From: PBB1 sp043738425
GTDB lineage: Bacteria > Pseudomonadota > Gammaproteobacteria > Burkholderiales > Burkholderiaceae_C
Direction: 5' to 3'
NCBI GenBank assembly: GCA_043738425.1
Contig: JAYUGJ010000046.1
Span: 1-38,229 of the forward strand
DNA length: 38,229 bases
Part shown: one piece after another, positions 25,260 through 33,859 of the stretch
Position numbering within the stretch: the first letter of the stretch is position 1
Layout of the letters: the number at the start of each line of letters is the position of its first letter
Notes under the pieces: model-generated
Seen by the model: the letters and a program-made list of their open reading frames with translations, nothing else
What the model was told of the DNA's origin: nothing
The model's database searches: none
Program-made: the position numbers and the translations under genes

Positions 25260-28103
25260 ATGTCTGAATTGGCCAAGTCTTTCGAACCCGCTGCCATCGA
25301 GGCGCGCTGGGCGCCGTGGTGGGAACAAGCCGGGGTGTACGCGCCCACCCTCGATGCCGCCAAGCCGTCGTTTTGCATTCAGCTGCCGCCGCCGAACGTG
25401 ACCGGTACGCTGCACATGGGCCATGCGTTCAATCAAACGATCATGGACACGTTGACGCGCTTCCACCGCATGCGGGGCCACAACACGCTGTGGGTGCCAG
25501 GCACCGACCACGCGGGCATCGCCACCCAAATCGTGGTCGAGCGGCAGCTGCAAGACCAAGGGCAAAGCCGCCACGATCTGGGTCGCGAAAACTTCGTCGC
25601 CAAGGTGTGGGAATGGAAGCAGCAATCGGGCTCGACCATCACCCAGCAAATGCGCCGCATGGGCGACAGCGTGAGCTGGCCGCACGAGTACTTCACGATG
25701 GACGACAAGTTGTCGGGCGTGGTCACCGACACCTTTGTGCAGCTGTACGAACAAGGCCTGATCTACCGCGGTAAACGGCTGGTGAACTGGGACCCGAAAC
25801 TAAAATCAGCGGTGTCGGATCTGGAAGTCGAAAGCGAAGAAGAAGACGGTTTTTTGTGGCACATCCGCTATCCACTGGAAGACGCTTCGGGCGATTTGGT
25901 GGTGGCCACCACGCGGCCCGAAACCATGCTGGGCGACGTCGCGGTGATGGTGCATCCAGAAGATGAGCGCTACCTGCACCTGATCGGCAAACGCGTCACG
26001 CTGCCGCTGTGCGGCCGCACGATTCCAGTCATTGCCGACGACTATGTCGACCGTGCATTCGGCACCGGCGTGGTGAAGGTGACGCCGGCGCATGACACCA
26101 ACGACTACGCGGTCGGCCAGCGCCACGGGCTGCCGATCATTGGCGTGCTCACGCTCGATGCGGCAATCAACGAAAACGCACCTGCGGCGTATCAGGGCCT
26201 CGACCGCTTTGTTGCACGCAAGCGCATCGTGGCCGACCTCGACGCGCAGGGCTTTCTGGTCGAAGTAAAAAAGCACAAGCTGATGGTGCCGCGCTGCGCG
26301 CGCACCGGCCAAATCATCGAACCCATGTTGACCGACCAGTGGTTCGTGGCGATGACCAAAGCGGGGCCGGACGGGAAAAGCATTGCGCAAAAGGCGATCG
26401 ACGCGGTGGCCGATGGCGAGGTGAAGTTCGTGCCCGAGCAATGGGTCAACACCTACGACCAGTGGATGAAGAACATCACCGATTGGTGCATTTCGCGCCA
26501 GCTGTGGTGGGGGCATCAGATCCCTGCGTGGTACGGCTCCAGCGGTGAGTTGTTCGTTGCGACGAATGAAGACGAGGCGCGGGCCAAGGCCACGGCCGTC
26601 GGGTACGTCGGCGAGCTGACGCGCGACCCCGACGTGCTCGACACCTGGTACTCGTCGGCGATGGTGCCGTTCTCGTCGCTAGGTTGGCCCGCGAAGACGA
26701 AGGAGCTCGATTTGTTCCTGCCGTCGAGCGTGCTGGTTACCGGTTACGACATCATCTTTTTCTGGGTCGCCCGGATGATCATGATGACCACCCACTTCAC
26801 CGGCAAAGTGCCGTTCCATCACGTCTACATCCACGGCCTGGTGCGCGATGCGCAGGGCAAGAAGATGAGCAAGTCGGAGGGCAATGTGCTCGACCCGGTC
26901 GATTTGATCGATGGCATTGCACTGGCGCCGCTGCTCGACAAACGCAGTGTCGGTTTGCGCAAACCCGAGACCGCACCGCGCGTGCGCAAAGACACCGAAA
27001 AAGAATTCCCCGACGGCATACCGGCCTTCGGTGCCGATGCGTTGCGCTTCACATTCGCCTCACTCGCCAGCCTGGGCCGCAGCATCAACTTCGACCCGAA
27101 ACGCTGCGAGGGTTATCGCAACTTTTGCAACAAGCTGTGGAACGCCACCCGCTTTGTGCTGATGAACTGCGAAGGCCACGACTGCGGCCTGGCCGAACAC
27201 ACTCCGGGCGAATGCGCAGGCAAAAGCTACTTGAATTTTTCACAGGCCGACCGCTGGATCACCAGCGAGCTGCAACGCGTGGAAGCCGCGGTGGCGCAAG
27301 GTTTCGCCGACTACCGGCTCGACAACGTGGCCAATGCGATCTACTCATTCGTGTGGGACGAGTACTGCGACTGGTACGTCGAAATCGCCAAAGTGCAAAT
27401 TCAAATCGGCGATGAAGCGCAACAACGCGCAACCCGCCGCACCTTGATTCGCGTACTCGAAACCACGCTGCGGCTACTGCACCCGATCACCCCGTTCATC
27501 ACCGCCGAGTTGTGGGAGCGGGTGGCGGTGGTGGCAGCGCGCAAGGTGGCGGGCAGCGACGCCAGCCTCGTCACCGCGCCTTACCCGCAAGCGCAGCTCG
27601 AACGCATCGACGCCAGCGCCGATGCGTGGGTCGCGCAGCTCAAAGGCATGGTCGGTGCGTGCCGGCGGCTGCGCAGCGAGATGCTGCTGTCGCCCGACAA
27701 GCGGGTGCCGTTGATGGCGCTGGGCGCGCTGGGCGACAACACCTTTGTGCAAGCCGCCACGCCGTTGTTGAAAGCACTGGCGAAAGTGTCCGAAGTGCAG
27801 CTGCACACCGACGAGGCCGCTTATGCGCACGCCACGCTGAATGCGCCGGTGGTTGAATTCGGCGGCACGCGGCTGGCGCTGCATGTGGAGATCGACGTGG
27901 CGGCCGAAACCGAGCGGCTGCGCAAAGAAGTCGCGCGGCTCGATGGCGAGATCGTCAAAGGCACCGCCAAGTTGTCGAACGAAGCGTTCGTGGCACGCGC
28001 ACCGGCAGCGGTAGTAGCCCAGGCGCAAGCGCAAATTGCGGAATTCACTGCCACGCGCGACCGACTGCAAGCGCAGGCACGCCGGTTAAGCGCTGCGGTT
28101 TGA
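25260..28103 (+). CDS. valS: Valyl-tRNA synthetase
   Basis: Class I aminoacyl-tRNA synthetase charging tRNA-Val, 947 residues. The catalytic signature HMGH appears in TGTLHMGHAFNQ and KMSKS in GKKMSKSEGNVLDP. The CP1 editing domain, which removes mischarged threonine, is present (ATTRPETMLGDVAVMVHP, GTGVVKVTPAHDTNDY). The C-terminus ends in the valine-enzyme coiled coil (ETERLRKEVARLDGEI to RDRLQAQARRL). The ATG at 25260 gives the normal N-terminus MSELAKSFEP; upstream open codons from 25107 are not coding. An insert of the type ALAPLLDKRSVGLRKPETAP after KMSKS is a feature seen in some betaproteobacterial enzymes. Confidence 0.97.
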   Translation: MSELAKSFEPAAIEARWAPWWEQAGVYAPTLDAAKPSFCIQLPPPNVTGTLHMGHAFNQTIMDTLTRFHRMRGHNTLWVPGTDHAGIATQIVVERQLQDQGQSRHDLGRENFVAKVWEWKQQSGSTITQQMRRMGDSVSWPHEYFTMDDKLSGVVTDTFVQLYEQGLIYRGKRLVNWDPKLKSAVSDLEVESEEEDGFLWHIRYPLEDASGDLVVATTRPETMLGDVAVMVHPEDERYLHLIGKRVTLPLCGRTIPVIADDYVDRAFGTGVVKVTPAHDTNDYAVGQRHGLPIIGVLTLDAAINENAPAAYQGLDRFVARKRIVADLDAQGFLVEVKKHKLMVPRCARTGQIIEPMLTDQWFVAMTKAGPDGKSIAQKAIDAVADGEVKFVPEQWVNTYDQWMKNITDWCISRQLWWGHQIPAWYGSSGELFVATNEDEARAKATAVGYVGELTRDPDVLDTWYSSAMVPFSSLGWPAKTKELDLFLPSSVLVTGYDIIFFWVARMIMMTTHFTGKVPFHHVYIHGLVRDAQGKKMSKSEGNVLDPVDLIDGIALAPLLDKRSVGLRKPETAPRVRKDTEKEFPDGIPAFGADALRFTFASLASLGRSINFDPKRCEGYRNFCNKLWNATRFVLMNCEGHDCGLAEHTPGECAGKSYLNFSQADRWITSELQRVEAAVAQGFADYRLDNVANAIYSFVWDEYCDWYVEIAKVQIQIGDEAQQRATRRTLIRVLETTLRLLHPITPFITAELWERVAVVAARKVAGSDASLVTAPYPQAQLERIDASADAWVAQLKGMVGACRRLRSEMLLSPDKRVPLMALGALGDNTFVQAATPLLKALAKVSEVQLHTDEAAYAHATLNAPVVEFGGTRLALHVEIDVAAETERLRKEVARLDGEIVKGTAKLSNEAFVARAPAAVVAQAQAQIAEFTATRDRLQAQARRLSAAV

Positions 28104-28250
28104 CCGCAAATCGGCCGATCAAAATCGAGCGCTTTGGGCACCATAGTGAGCCCGTTCAACATGCACGTGAGCCTGCATGGGTGTCTGTCACCGGGCCGTG
28201 TGAAGATGCCATGTGACTGACGCGAACGACTGACGCACACAACACCGAAC

Positions 28251-28262
28251 CTCCTCGAGGAG
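28251..28262 (+). promoter_or_regulatory. Palindrome containing the galU Shine-Dalgarno sequence
   Basis: The perfect 12-base palindrome CTCCTCGAGGAG includes the ribosome site GAGGAG (28257-28262), six bases before the galU ATG. Folded, it gives a four-base stem with a TCGA loop that would cover part of the site. Any regulatory effect is a guess. Confidence 0.35.
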
Positions 28263-28268
28263 CGCACC

Positions 28269-29141
28269 ATGAAAATCAACAAAGCAATTTTTCCAGTGGC
28301 CGGTCTCGGTACGCGCTTTTTGCCGGCCACCAAAGCGCAGCCGAAAGAAATGCTGCCAGTGGTCGACAAGCCGCTGATTCAGTACGCGGTGGAAGAGGCC
28401 TACGCGGCCGGCATACGCCAAATGATTTTCGTCAACGGCCGCAACAAGCGCGCCATTCCCGATCACTTCGACACCGCGTATGAACTCGAGGCCGAGTTGG
28501 AAGCTGCCGGCGAAGCCAAGCGCGAGTTGCTCGAGATGGTGCGTTCGATCAAGCCGGACGACATGGAATGCATCTACATCCGCCAGCCGAAAGCGTTCGG
28601 GCTCGGCCACGCGGTGTTGTGCGGCCAGTGCGTGGTGGTCAACGAGCCGTTTGCAGTGCTGTTGGCCGATGACCTGATGGTCGGCAAGCCGCCGGTGCTC
28701 AAGCAAATGGTGGAGCGGTTTGAAGAGTGGCAGGCGTCGATCATTGCGGTGCAAGAAGTGCCCGAAGACCAAACCCGTCGCTACGGCATGGTGGCCGGCA
28801 CGCCGGTCAACGACCGCATGATGGACGTCACGCACATTGTGGAAAAACCGGCCCCCGAAAACGCGCCGTCGCGCTTGGGCGTGGCCGGTCGCTACATCTT
28901 GACGCCGGGCATCTTCCGCGAAATCGCCGGCTTGCCACGCGGCGTCGGCGGCGAGATTCAACTCACCGATGGCATTGCCGCATTGATGCGCCGCGAAAAA
29001 GTATTCGCCTTCCGCTACGAAGGCCGCCGCTTCGATTGCGGCAGCAAGGAAGGTTTTTTAGAGGCCAATGTCGAACTGGCGTTGATGCACCCGAAGCTGG
29101 GGCCGGGTTTCAGAAATTACCTGAAAACGCTCGACATCTAG
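28269..29141 (+). CDS. galU: UTP--glucose-1-phosphate uridylyltransferase
   Basis: Makes UDP-glucose from UTP and glucose-1-phosphate for cell-surface polysaccharides. It has 290 residues, the usual bacterial length. The nucleotidyltransferase motif is at the N-terminus (FPVAGLGTRFLPATKAQPKE, then MLPVVDKPLIQY). Further family blocks are LGHAVLCGQ, FAVLLADDLMV, VEKPAPENAPSRLGVAGRY and FDCGSKEGFLEANV. It has a strong GAGGAG site six bases before the ATG, inside a 12-base palindrome. The gene stands alone, 165 bases after valS, and converges with tusA with 19 bases between the stop codons. Confidence 0.96.
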   Translation: MKINKAIFPVAGLGTRFLPATKAQPKEMLPVVDKPLIQYAVEEAYAAGIRQMIFVNGRNKRAIPDHFDTAYELEAELEAAGEAKRELLEMVRSIKPDDMECIYIRQPKAFGLGHAVLCGQCVVVNEPFAVLLADDLMVGKPPVLKQMVERFEEWQASIIAVQEVPEDQTRRYGMVAGTPVNDRMMDVTHIVEKPAPENAPSRLGVAGRYILTPGIFREIAGLPRGVGGEIQLTDGIAALMRREKVFAFRYEGRRFDCGSKEGFLEANVELALMHPKLGPGFRNYLKTLDI

Positions 29142-29150
29142 TGCACACGA

Positions 29151-29169
29151 CGGCGTTGATTCAACGCCG
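29151..29169. terminator. Stem-loop shared by convergent galU and tusA
   Basis: The inverted repeat cggcgttga-t-tcaacgccg can form an eight-base stem with a three-base loop between galU and tusA, overlapping the tusA stop. No T-run follows on either strand, so it may act as a bidirectional pause or RNA-end structure rather than a classic terminator. Confidence 0.35.
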
Positions 29170-29403
29170 CCGCAACAGGTGCACAAACTCGTCCGCGTTG
29201 GTCGATTGCGCCACCAACGCATTGCCGGTTTGCTGCGCAAAGGCTTGAAAGTCGCGCACCGAACCGGGGTCGGTCGACACCACCTTCAACACCTCGCCGC
29301 TGGCCATGTCGGCCAACGCCTTTTTGGCTTTCAAAATTGGCAGCGGGCAGTGCATGCCGCGGGTGTCGATTTCTTTGGTGAATTCGGCGTTTGCTGCGGT
29401 CAT
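29161..29403 (-). CDS. TusA-family sulfurtransferase
   Basis: An 80-residue sulfur-carrier protein of the TusA/SirA family, with the compact beta-alpha-beta fold. The conserved motif GMHCPLPILKAKKAL supplies the sulfur-carrying Cys19 in CPxP. The second half (VVSTDPGSVRDFQAFAQQTGN) is also typical. The ATG at 29403 directly precedes a normal N-terminus; longer open frame upstream is the cysM gene in another frame. It starts five bases after the cysM stop, so the two are cotranscribed, which suggests sulfur delivery in cysteine or related sulfur metabolism. Whether it serves tRNA thiolation, like E. coli TusA, or sulfur oxidation cannot be told. Confidence 0.9.
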   Translation of the reverse strand: MTAANAEFTKEIDTRGMHCPLPILKAKKALADMASGEVLKVVSTDPGSVRDFQAFAQQTGNALVAQSTNADEFVHLLRRR

Positions 29404-29408
29404 CTGGT

Positions 29409-30320
29409 TCACCCCGGAAACACGCCGGTCGACAGGTAGCGATCGCCACGGTCGCAGACGATGAAAACAATCGTCGCGTTGTGCACCGTCTTGGCCAACT
29501 GCAACGCGACCCAGCAGGCACCGGCCGCCGACACGCCGCAAAAAATGCCTTCTTCGCGCGCCATGCGCCGCGCCATCTCTTCCGCATCGGCCTGGCTGAC
29601 CAGCACGATCTCGTCGATGTGCGTCGGGTCGTAAATTTTCGGCAGGTACGCCTCGGGCCATTTGCGGATGCCGGGAATGCGTGAGCCTTCGCTGGGCTGC
29701 GCGCCGATGATGCGCACCGTCGGCTGCTGCGCTTTCAGATACCGCGACACGCCGGTGATGGTGCCGGTGGTGCCCATGGCGCTGACGAAGTGCGTGACGC
29801 GGCCCGCGGTGTCGCGCCAGATTTCGGGGCCGGTGGTCTCGAAATGGATGCGCGGGTTGTCGGCGTTGGCGAACTGGTCGAGCACCACGCCCTTGCCATC
29901 GCGCTGCATCTGATCGGCCAAATCGCGTGCGTGCTCCATGCCGCCCGACTTTGGCGTGAGCAGCAGCTCGGCGCCGAACGCCCGCATGGTTTGCGCGCGT
30001 TCAATCGACAGGTCCTCCGGCATGATGAGCAGCATGCGGTAGCCGCGCAGCGCAGCCGCCATGGCCAGCGCGATGCCGGTGTTGCCGGAGGTGGCTTCGA
30101 TTAGCGTGTCGCCGGGCTGGATGTCGCCGCGTTCTTCGGCGCGGCGAATCATGCTGATGGCCGCGCGGTCTTTGACCGAACCAGCCGGGTTGTTGCCTTC
30201 GAGCTTGCCGAGCACCACATTGCCGCGCGCATCGCCTGCGGCTAAACGCGCCAACCGCACCAGCGGCGTGTTGCCGATCAGGTCTTCGAGAGCGGGGTAG
30301 CTGGGTTGCTGGGTGACCAT
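29409..30320 (-). CDS. cysM: Cysteine synthase B (O-acetylserine sulfhydrylase)
   Basis: PLP enzyme forming cysteine from O-acetylserine and sulfide or thiosulfate, 303 residues. The PLP lysine is in NPAGSVKDRAA; the phosphate-binding loop is GTTGTITGV and the substrate loop TSGNTGIALA. The block GIRKWPEAYLPKIYD and the end GDRYLSTGVFPG mark it as CysM rather than CysK. The start at 30320 is the first good ATG and follows a 76-base gap after the tRNA-Leu gene, which is encoded on the same strand upstream. The downstream tusA is five bases away. Confidence 0.94.
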   Translation of the reverse strand: MVTQQPSYPALEDLIGNTPLVRLARLAAGDARGNVVLGKLEGNNPAGSVKDRAAISMIRRAEERGDIQPGDTLIEATSGNTGIALAMAAALRGYRMLLIMPEDLSIERAQTMRAFGAELLLTPKSGGMEHARDLADQMQRDGKGVVLDQFANADNPRIHFETTGPEIWRDTAGRVTHFVSAMGTTGTITGVSRYLKAQQPTVRIIGAQPSEGSRIPGIRKWPEAYLPKIYDPTHIDEIVLVSQADAEEMARRMAREEGIFCGVSAAGACWVALQLAKTVHNATIVFIVCDRGDRYLSTGVFPG

Positions 30321-30400
30321 GCGTACGTACGAAAAATAGCGCCGCCGGTGCGTTCAAAACGCCGTCACATTGCATGACCGCGCGACTAGAAAATTTGGGG

Positions 30401-30485
30401 TGGTGCCTCCGGTCGGAATCGAACCGACACTCCTTGCGGAACGGGATTTTGAGTCCCGCGCGTCTACCAATTCCGCCACAGAGGC
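30401..30485 (-). tRNA. tRNA-Leu (anticodon CAA)
   Basis: An 85-base minus-strand gene. The acceptor GCCTCTG pairs with CGGAGGC (one G-U), followed by discriminator A and an encoded CCA. The anticodon stem CGGGA/TCCCG closes the loop CTCAAAA, giving anticodon CAA for codon TTG. The T arm GTCGGTTCGATTCCGAC is standard, and a long variable arm (class II) is present, as expected for leucine. Confidence 0.95.
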
Positions 30486-30501
30486 CTCACGCCAACGCCG
30501 A

Positions 30502-31497
30502 TTATTCCACAGCCTTTTGCGGTGGCTGGCGCGCGATGGAATCTGTGGTGGCCGATGGCGACTTGGCCGCGCGTCGCTGTTGCCATGCCGACCACTCGCC
30601 CGCCACGCCGCGGCGAAATGCGATCACGCACACCACAAAAATCACGCCGATGATGACGGTGACCCACGAGCCGACGCGGTCAGACAAATAGTCTTGCAAA
30701 CCGATGATGCTGAACGCGCCGATCACCGGCCCGGCAAAGGTGCCCATGCCGCCCAGCAGCGTCATCAACACCACCTCGCCCGACAGCGACCAGTGCAGGT
30801 CCGACAAGGTAGCAAAGCCCAACACCAGCGTTTTCAGCGAACCGGCCAGACCGGCCAGCGCGGCGGACAACACGAACGCCAGCAGCTTGTAGCGATCGAC
30901 GTCGTAGCCGAGCGACAAAGCGCGCGGCTCGTTTTCGCGGATGGCTTTGAGCACCTGGCCAAACGGTGAATGGACGATGCGCACGATCAACCCAAACACC
31001 GCGACGAACACCGCCAGCACGACGAAGTACATCGTGATGTCGCTGGCCAGCGGGATGACGCCGAACAGCAGGCCGCGCGGCACGCCTTGCAGGCCGTCTT
31101 CACCGCCGGTGAACGGCGCTTGCAGGCCAACGAAATACACCATCTGCGCCAACGCCAGCGTGACCATCGCGAAGTAGATGCCGTGGCGGCGTATGGCCAG
31201 CAGGCCGACCAGCAAACCCATCAACGCGGCCACAGCGGTGCCGGCCAACACGCCGAGTTCAGGCGACCAGCCCGCCGTGCGCACCAGCCAGCCGGTGGCA
31301 TATGCGGCCGCGCCGAAAAACGCCGCGTGGCCGAACGACAGCAGACCGGTGTAGCCCAACAGCAAGTTGAAGGCGCAGGCAAAAATGGCGTAGCACAGCG
31401 CCTTCATCACGAACAGCGGATACAGGCCGATGAACGGTGCGGCCGCCAGCAGCACGAGGCCCAACAGCCAGGCCCACTTGAGTTGCGATTGCGCCAT
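30502..31497 (-). CDS. livM: Branched-chain amino acid ABC transporter permease (LivM)
   Basis: Inner-membrane permease of a HAAT-type importer, 331 residues, with about nine to ten membrane segments. The family block NLLLGYTGLLSFGHAAFFGAAAY and the later ALSLGYDVDRYKLLAFVLSAALAGLAGSL are clear LivM hallmarks. Its ATG shares one base with the livH stop (TGATG), so translation is coupled. The C-terminus is a hydrophilic tail of about 30 residues rich in Arg/Ser/Ala. It is the last gene of the liv cluster; the tRNA-Leu follows 16 bases later. The substrate could be Leu/Ile/Val, other amino acids, or amides such as urea; the sequence does not decide. Confidence 0.93.
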   Translation of the reverse strand: MAQSQLKWAWLLGLVLLAAAPFIGLYPLFVMKALCYAIFACAFNLLLGYTGLLSFGHAAFFGAAAYATGWLVRTAGWSPELGVLAGTAVAALMGLLVGLLAIRRHGIYFAMVTLALAQMVYFVGLQAPFTGGEDGLQGVPRGLLFGVIPLASDITMYFVVLAVFVAVFGLIVRIVHSPFGQVLKAIRENEPRALSLGYDVDRYKLLAFVLSAALAGLAGSLKTLVLGFATLSDLHWSLSGEVVLMTLLGGMGTFAGPVIGAFSIIGLQDYLSDRVGSWVTVIIGVIFVVCVIAFRRGVAGEWSAWQQRRAAKSPSATTDSIARQPPQKAVE

Positions 31498-32384
31498 CAG
31501 CGCGCGTTGCCGAACAAGCCCACCGGCTTGACCATCAACACGATGGCCATCACCACGAACACCACCACGCTCGATGCCTCGGGGTAGAACACTTTGGTCA
31601 ATCCTTCGATCAGGCCGAGTGCCAGGCCGGTCAATATCGAGCCCAGGATCGAGCCCATGCCGCCGATCACCACCACCGCGAACACGACGATGATCAAGTT
31701 GCTGCCCATCAACGGCGTGATTTGAATCACCGGTGCGGCCAGCACGCCGGCCAATGCCGCAAGCGCTGCACCACCCGCGTAGGTCAGCGTCACCATGGTG
31801 GGAACGTTGATGCCGAACGCTTGCACCAAGCTCGGGTTTTCAGTGCCCGCACGCAGCGTGGCACCCAAGCGCGTGCGCTCGATCAAGTACCAGGTGGCAC
31901 CGCAAATGGCGAGCGAGGCCACGATGACCCACGCGCGGTAATTGGGTAGCACCATGAAGCCCAGATCGGTAGCACCTTGCAACGCATCGGGCACCGGATA
32001 TTGCTGGCCCGACACGCCGAACTGGTCGCGCAAAACGCCTTCGAAAATCAACCCCAGACCGAAGGTGAGCAGCAGGCCGTACAGCGGGTCGAGTTGGTAC
32101 AACCGCCTGAGCAAGGTGCGCTCGATCAACGCACCCAACGCACCTACGGTAATGGGTGCAAGCAACAGCGCCCACCAGTAGCCGAGGCCGAGCTTTTCCA
32201 GCGCGAACCAGGCTACGTAGGCACCGATCATGTAAAGCGCGCCATGCGCAAAGTTGACGATGCCGAGCAGCCCGAATATCACCGCCAGCCCGAGACTCAG
32301 CAGCGCATAGAACGAGCCATTGACCAGGCCCAGCAGCAGCTGGCCGGCAAAGGCCTGCACGGGGATGCCGAAGATGTCGGTCAT
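31497..32384 (-). CDS. livH: Branched-chain amino acid ABC transporter permease (LivH)
   Basis: Second permease of the importer, 295 residues, about eight membrane segments. Visible hallmarks are LLLGLVNGSFYALLSLGLAVIFGLLGIVNFAHGALYMIGAY at the N-terminus (glycine-rich, NFAHG) and GMGSILGSILTGLALGLIEG near the C-terminus. It pairs with LivM to form the channel. Between this gene and livJ lies a 167-base gap with three REP-like palindromes, which could terminate or stabilise part of the transcript. The livG-livF-livJ-livH-livM order is transcribed leftwards. Confidence 0.93.
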   Translation of the reverse strand: MTDIFGIPVQAFAGQLLLGLVNGSFYALLSLGLAVIFGLLGIVNFAHGALYMIGAYVAWFALEKLGLGYWWALLLAPITVGALGALIERTLLRRLYQLDPLYGLLLTFGLGLIFEGVLRDQFGVSGQQYPVPDALQGATDLGFMVLPNYRAWVIVASLAICGATWYLIERTRLGATLRAGTENPSLVQAFGINVPTMVTLTYAGGAALAALAGVLAAPVIQITPLMGSNLIIVVFAVVVIGGMGSILGSILTGLALGLIEGLTKVFYPEASSVVVFVVMAIVLMVKPVGLFGNAR

Positions 32385-32414
32385 GTGGTGATCAGTACGG
32401 CGCGAGTGGCCACG

Positions 32415-32537
32415 CCCTCACCCCTGCCCTCTCCCGCCAGCGGGAGAGGGTGCAAATACAAGCTTTCTCTCCCGCACGCGGGAGAGGCGTCCATACAACT
32501 CCCTCTCCCGCGCGCGGGAGAGGGTTGGGGGTGAGGG
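32415..32537. repeat. REP-like cluster of three palindromes between livJ and livH
   Basis: Three hairpins, at 32427-32450, 32467-32486 and 32501-32524, each of the form ccctctcccg...cgggagaggg (the middle one shorter). They are bounded by outer ccctcacccc and ggggtgaggg inverted flanks. The same sequence family occurs at 21005-21120. In the transcript these would form stable stem-loops after livJ, a common place for REP elements that raise expression of the binding-protein gene over the permeases. Confidence 0.8.
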
Positions 32538-32551
32538 CAAGTGGCCCAGCG

Positions 32552-33787
32552 TCACTTCCACAAGGCGCACTTGCTATCGGCCTTGCTGGTGAAGGCGTCG
32601 TCGCCTGCGATAGTGGCAACCAGGTTGTAATAATCCCAGGGTTCTTTCGATTGCTCAGGCGTTTTCACCTGCATCAAAAACATGTCGTGCACCATGCGGC
32701 CGTCGGCGCGAATGCTGCCGCCCTTGGCATAAAAGTCATTGATCCTGGTGCCGCGCATTTGCGCCATCGCCAGCTCGCCGTCGTCGGTTTTCAACGCCTT
32801 GACCGCATTGAGGTAATGCATGGTGGCCGAGTAATCAGCTGCCTGAATTGAAGAAGGCATGCGCTTGAATTTTTCGAAGAAGCGGCGGCTCCAGGCGCGC
32901 GATTCGGCTGACTGATTCCAGTACCAACTGTCGGTCAGGTACATGCCCTGCGTGGTCTTCAAGCCCAGCGAATGGATCTCGTTGATGAACACCAGCATGC
33001 CGGCCAGCTTCATCGATTTGTTGATACCGAATTCATTGGCCGCCTTGATCGCGTTGATGGTGTCGCCGCCGCCGTTGGCCAAGCCCAAAATTTGCGCCTT
33101 GCTGCTTTGCGCTTGCAACAAAAACGACGAGAAATCGCTCGCGCCCAGCGGGTGCTTGACCGAACCGACCACCGCGCCACCAGCCGCCTTCACCACCGTG
33201 CTGGTGTCGGCTTGCAGCGCTTGGCCAAAGGCGTAATCAGCCGTGATGAAGTACCACGATTTGCCACCGGCTTTGACCACCGCACCACCCGTGCCCTTGG
33301 CGAGTGCCACCGTGTCGTACGCGTAGTGAATGGTGTACGGCGTGCACTGGTCGTTGGTCAGCGCCGAGCTGCCGGAGCCGATCACGATGAACGGCTTTTT
33401 CTTCTCCAGCGCGACCTTCGCCATCGCCAGCGCGGCGCTCGAGTTGGTGCCGCCGATCAACACGTCGAGGCCTTGTTGATCGAACCATTCGCGCGCCTTC
33501 GACACCGCGATGTCGCTCTTGTTTTGGTGATCGGCCACCAGCACTTCGATCCTCTTGCCGTGGATCGCGCCACCCGCATCGGCCACCGCCATGCGGATGG
33601 CTTCGGCACCGGCCGGGCCGTCGAGGTCAGAGTACGCGCCGGCCATGTCGGTGATGAAGCCGATGCGAATCACGTCGCCCGATATTTGCGGCGGTGTTTG
33701 CGCGAGCGCTGGTGCAGCGGCGGTGAACAACGCGGCCGCAAGCAGCGCGACCGGAGCGATGGACGTAGCGAGCGAATTCAGCGTCAT
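32552..33787 (-). CDS. livJ: Branched-chain amino acid ABC transporter substrate-binding protein
   Basis: Periplasmic type-I binding protein, 411 residues. The signal peptide covers about residues 1-30 (VALLAAALFTAAAPALAQ). The mature part starts IRIGFITDMAGAYSDLDGPAGAEAI and keeps the LivJ-like pattern with VLIGGTNSSAALAMAKVA and the hinge YDTVALAKGTGGAVVKAGGKSWYFITADYAFGQ. It delivers the ligand to LivH/LivM. The ligand is uncertain; family members bind Leu/Ile/Val but also aromatic or amide compounds. It is placed between the ATPase and permease genes. The 72-base gap to livF shows nothing clear; the 167-base gap to livH holds REP-like hairpins. Confidence 0.92.
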   Translation of the reverse strand: MTLNSLATSIAPVALLAAALFTAAAPALAQTPPQISGDVIRIGFITDMAGAYSDLDGPAGAEAIRMAVADAGGAIHGKRIEVLVADHQNKSDIAVSKAREWFDQQGLDVLIGGTNSSAALAMAKVALEKKKPFIVIGSGSSALTNDQCTPYTIHYAYDTVALAKGTGGAVVKAGGKSWYFITADYAFGQALQADTSTVVKAAGGAVVGSVKHPLGASDFSSFLLQAQSSKAQILGLANGGGDTINAIKAANEFGINKSMKLAGMLVFINEIHSLGLKTTQGMYLTDSWYWNQSAESRAWSRRFFEKFKRMPSSIQAADYSATMHYLNAVKALKTDDGELAMAQMRGTRINDFYAKGGSIRADGRMVHDMFLMQVKTPEQSKEPWDYYNLVATIAGDDAFTSKADSKCALWK

Positions 33788-33859
33788 GCAGTGTCTCCAA
33801 AAAAAGTGAAATGGCTGGAAGCAATGGTGATGAAGATAGGGATGGCGATGGCAAACATG

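Noticed and set aside
30370..30969. Plus-strand open frame over the tRNA-Leu and livM
   Set aside because: It crosses the tRNA gene and is opposite the livM coding frame.
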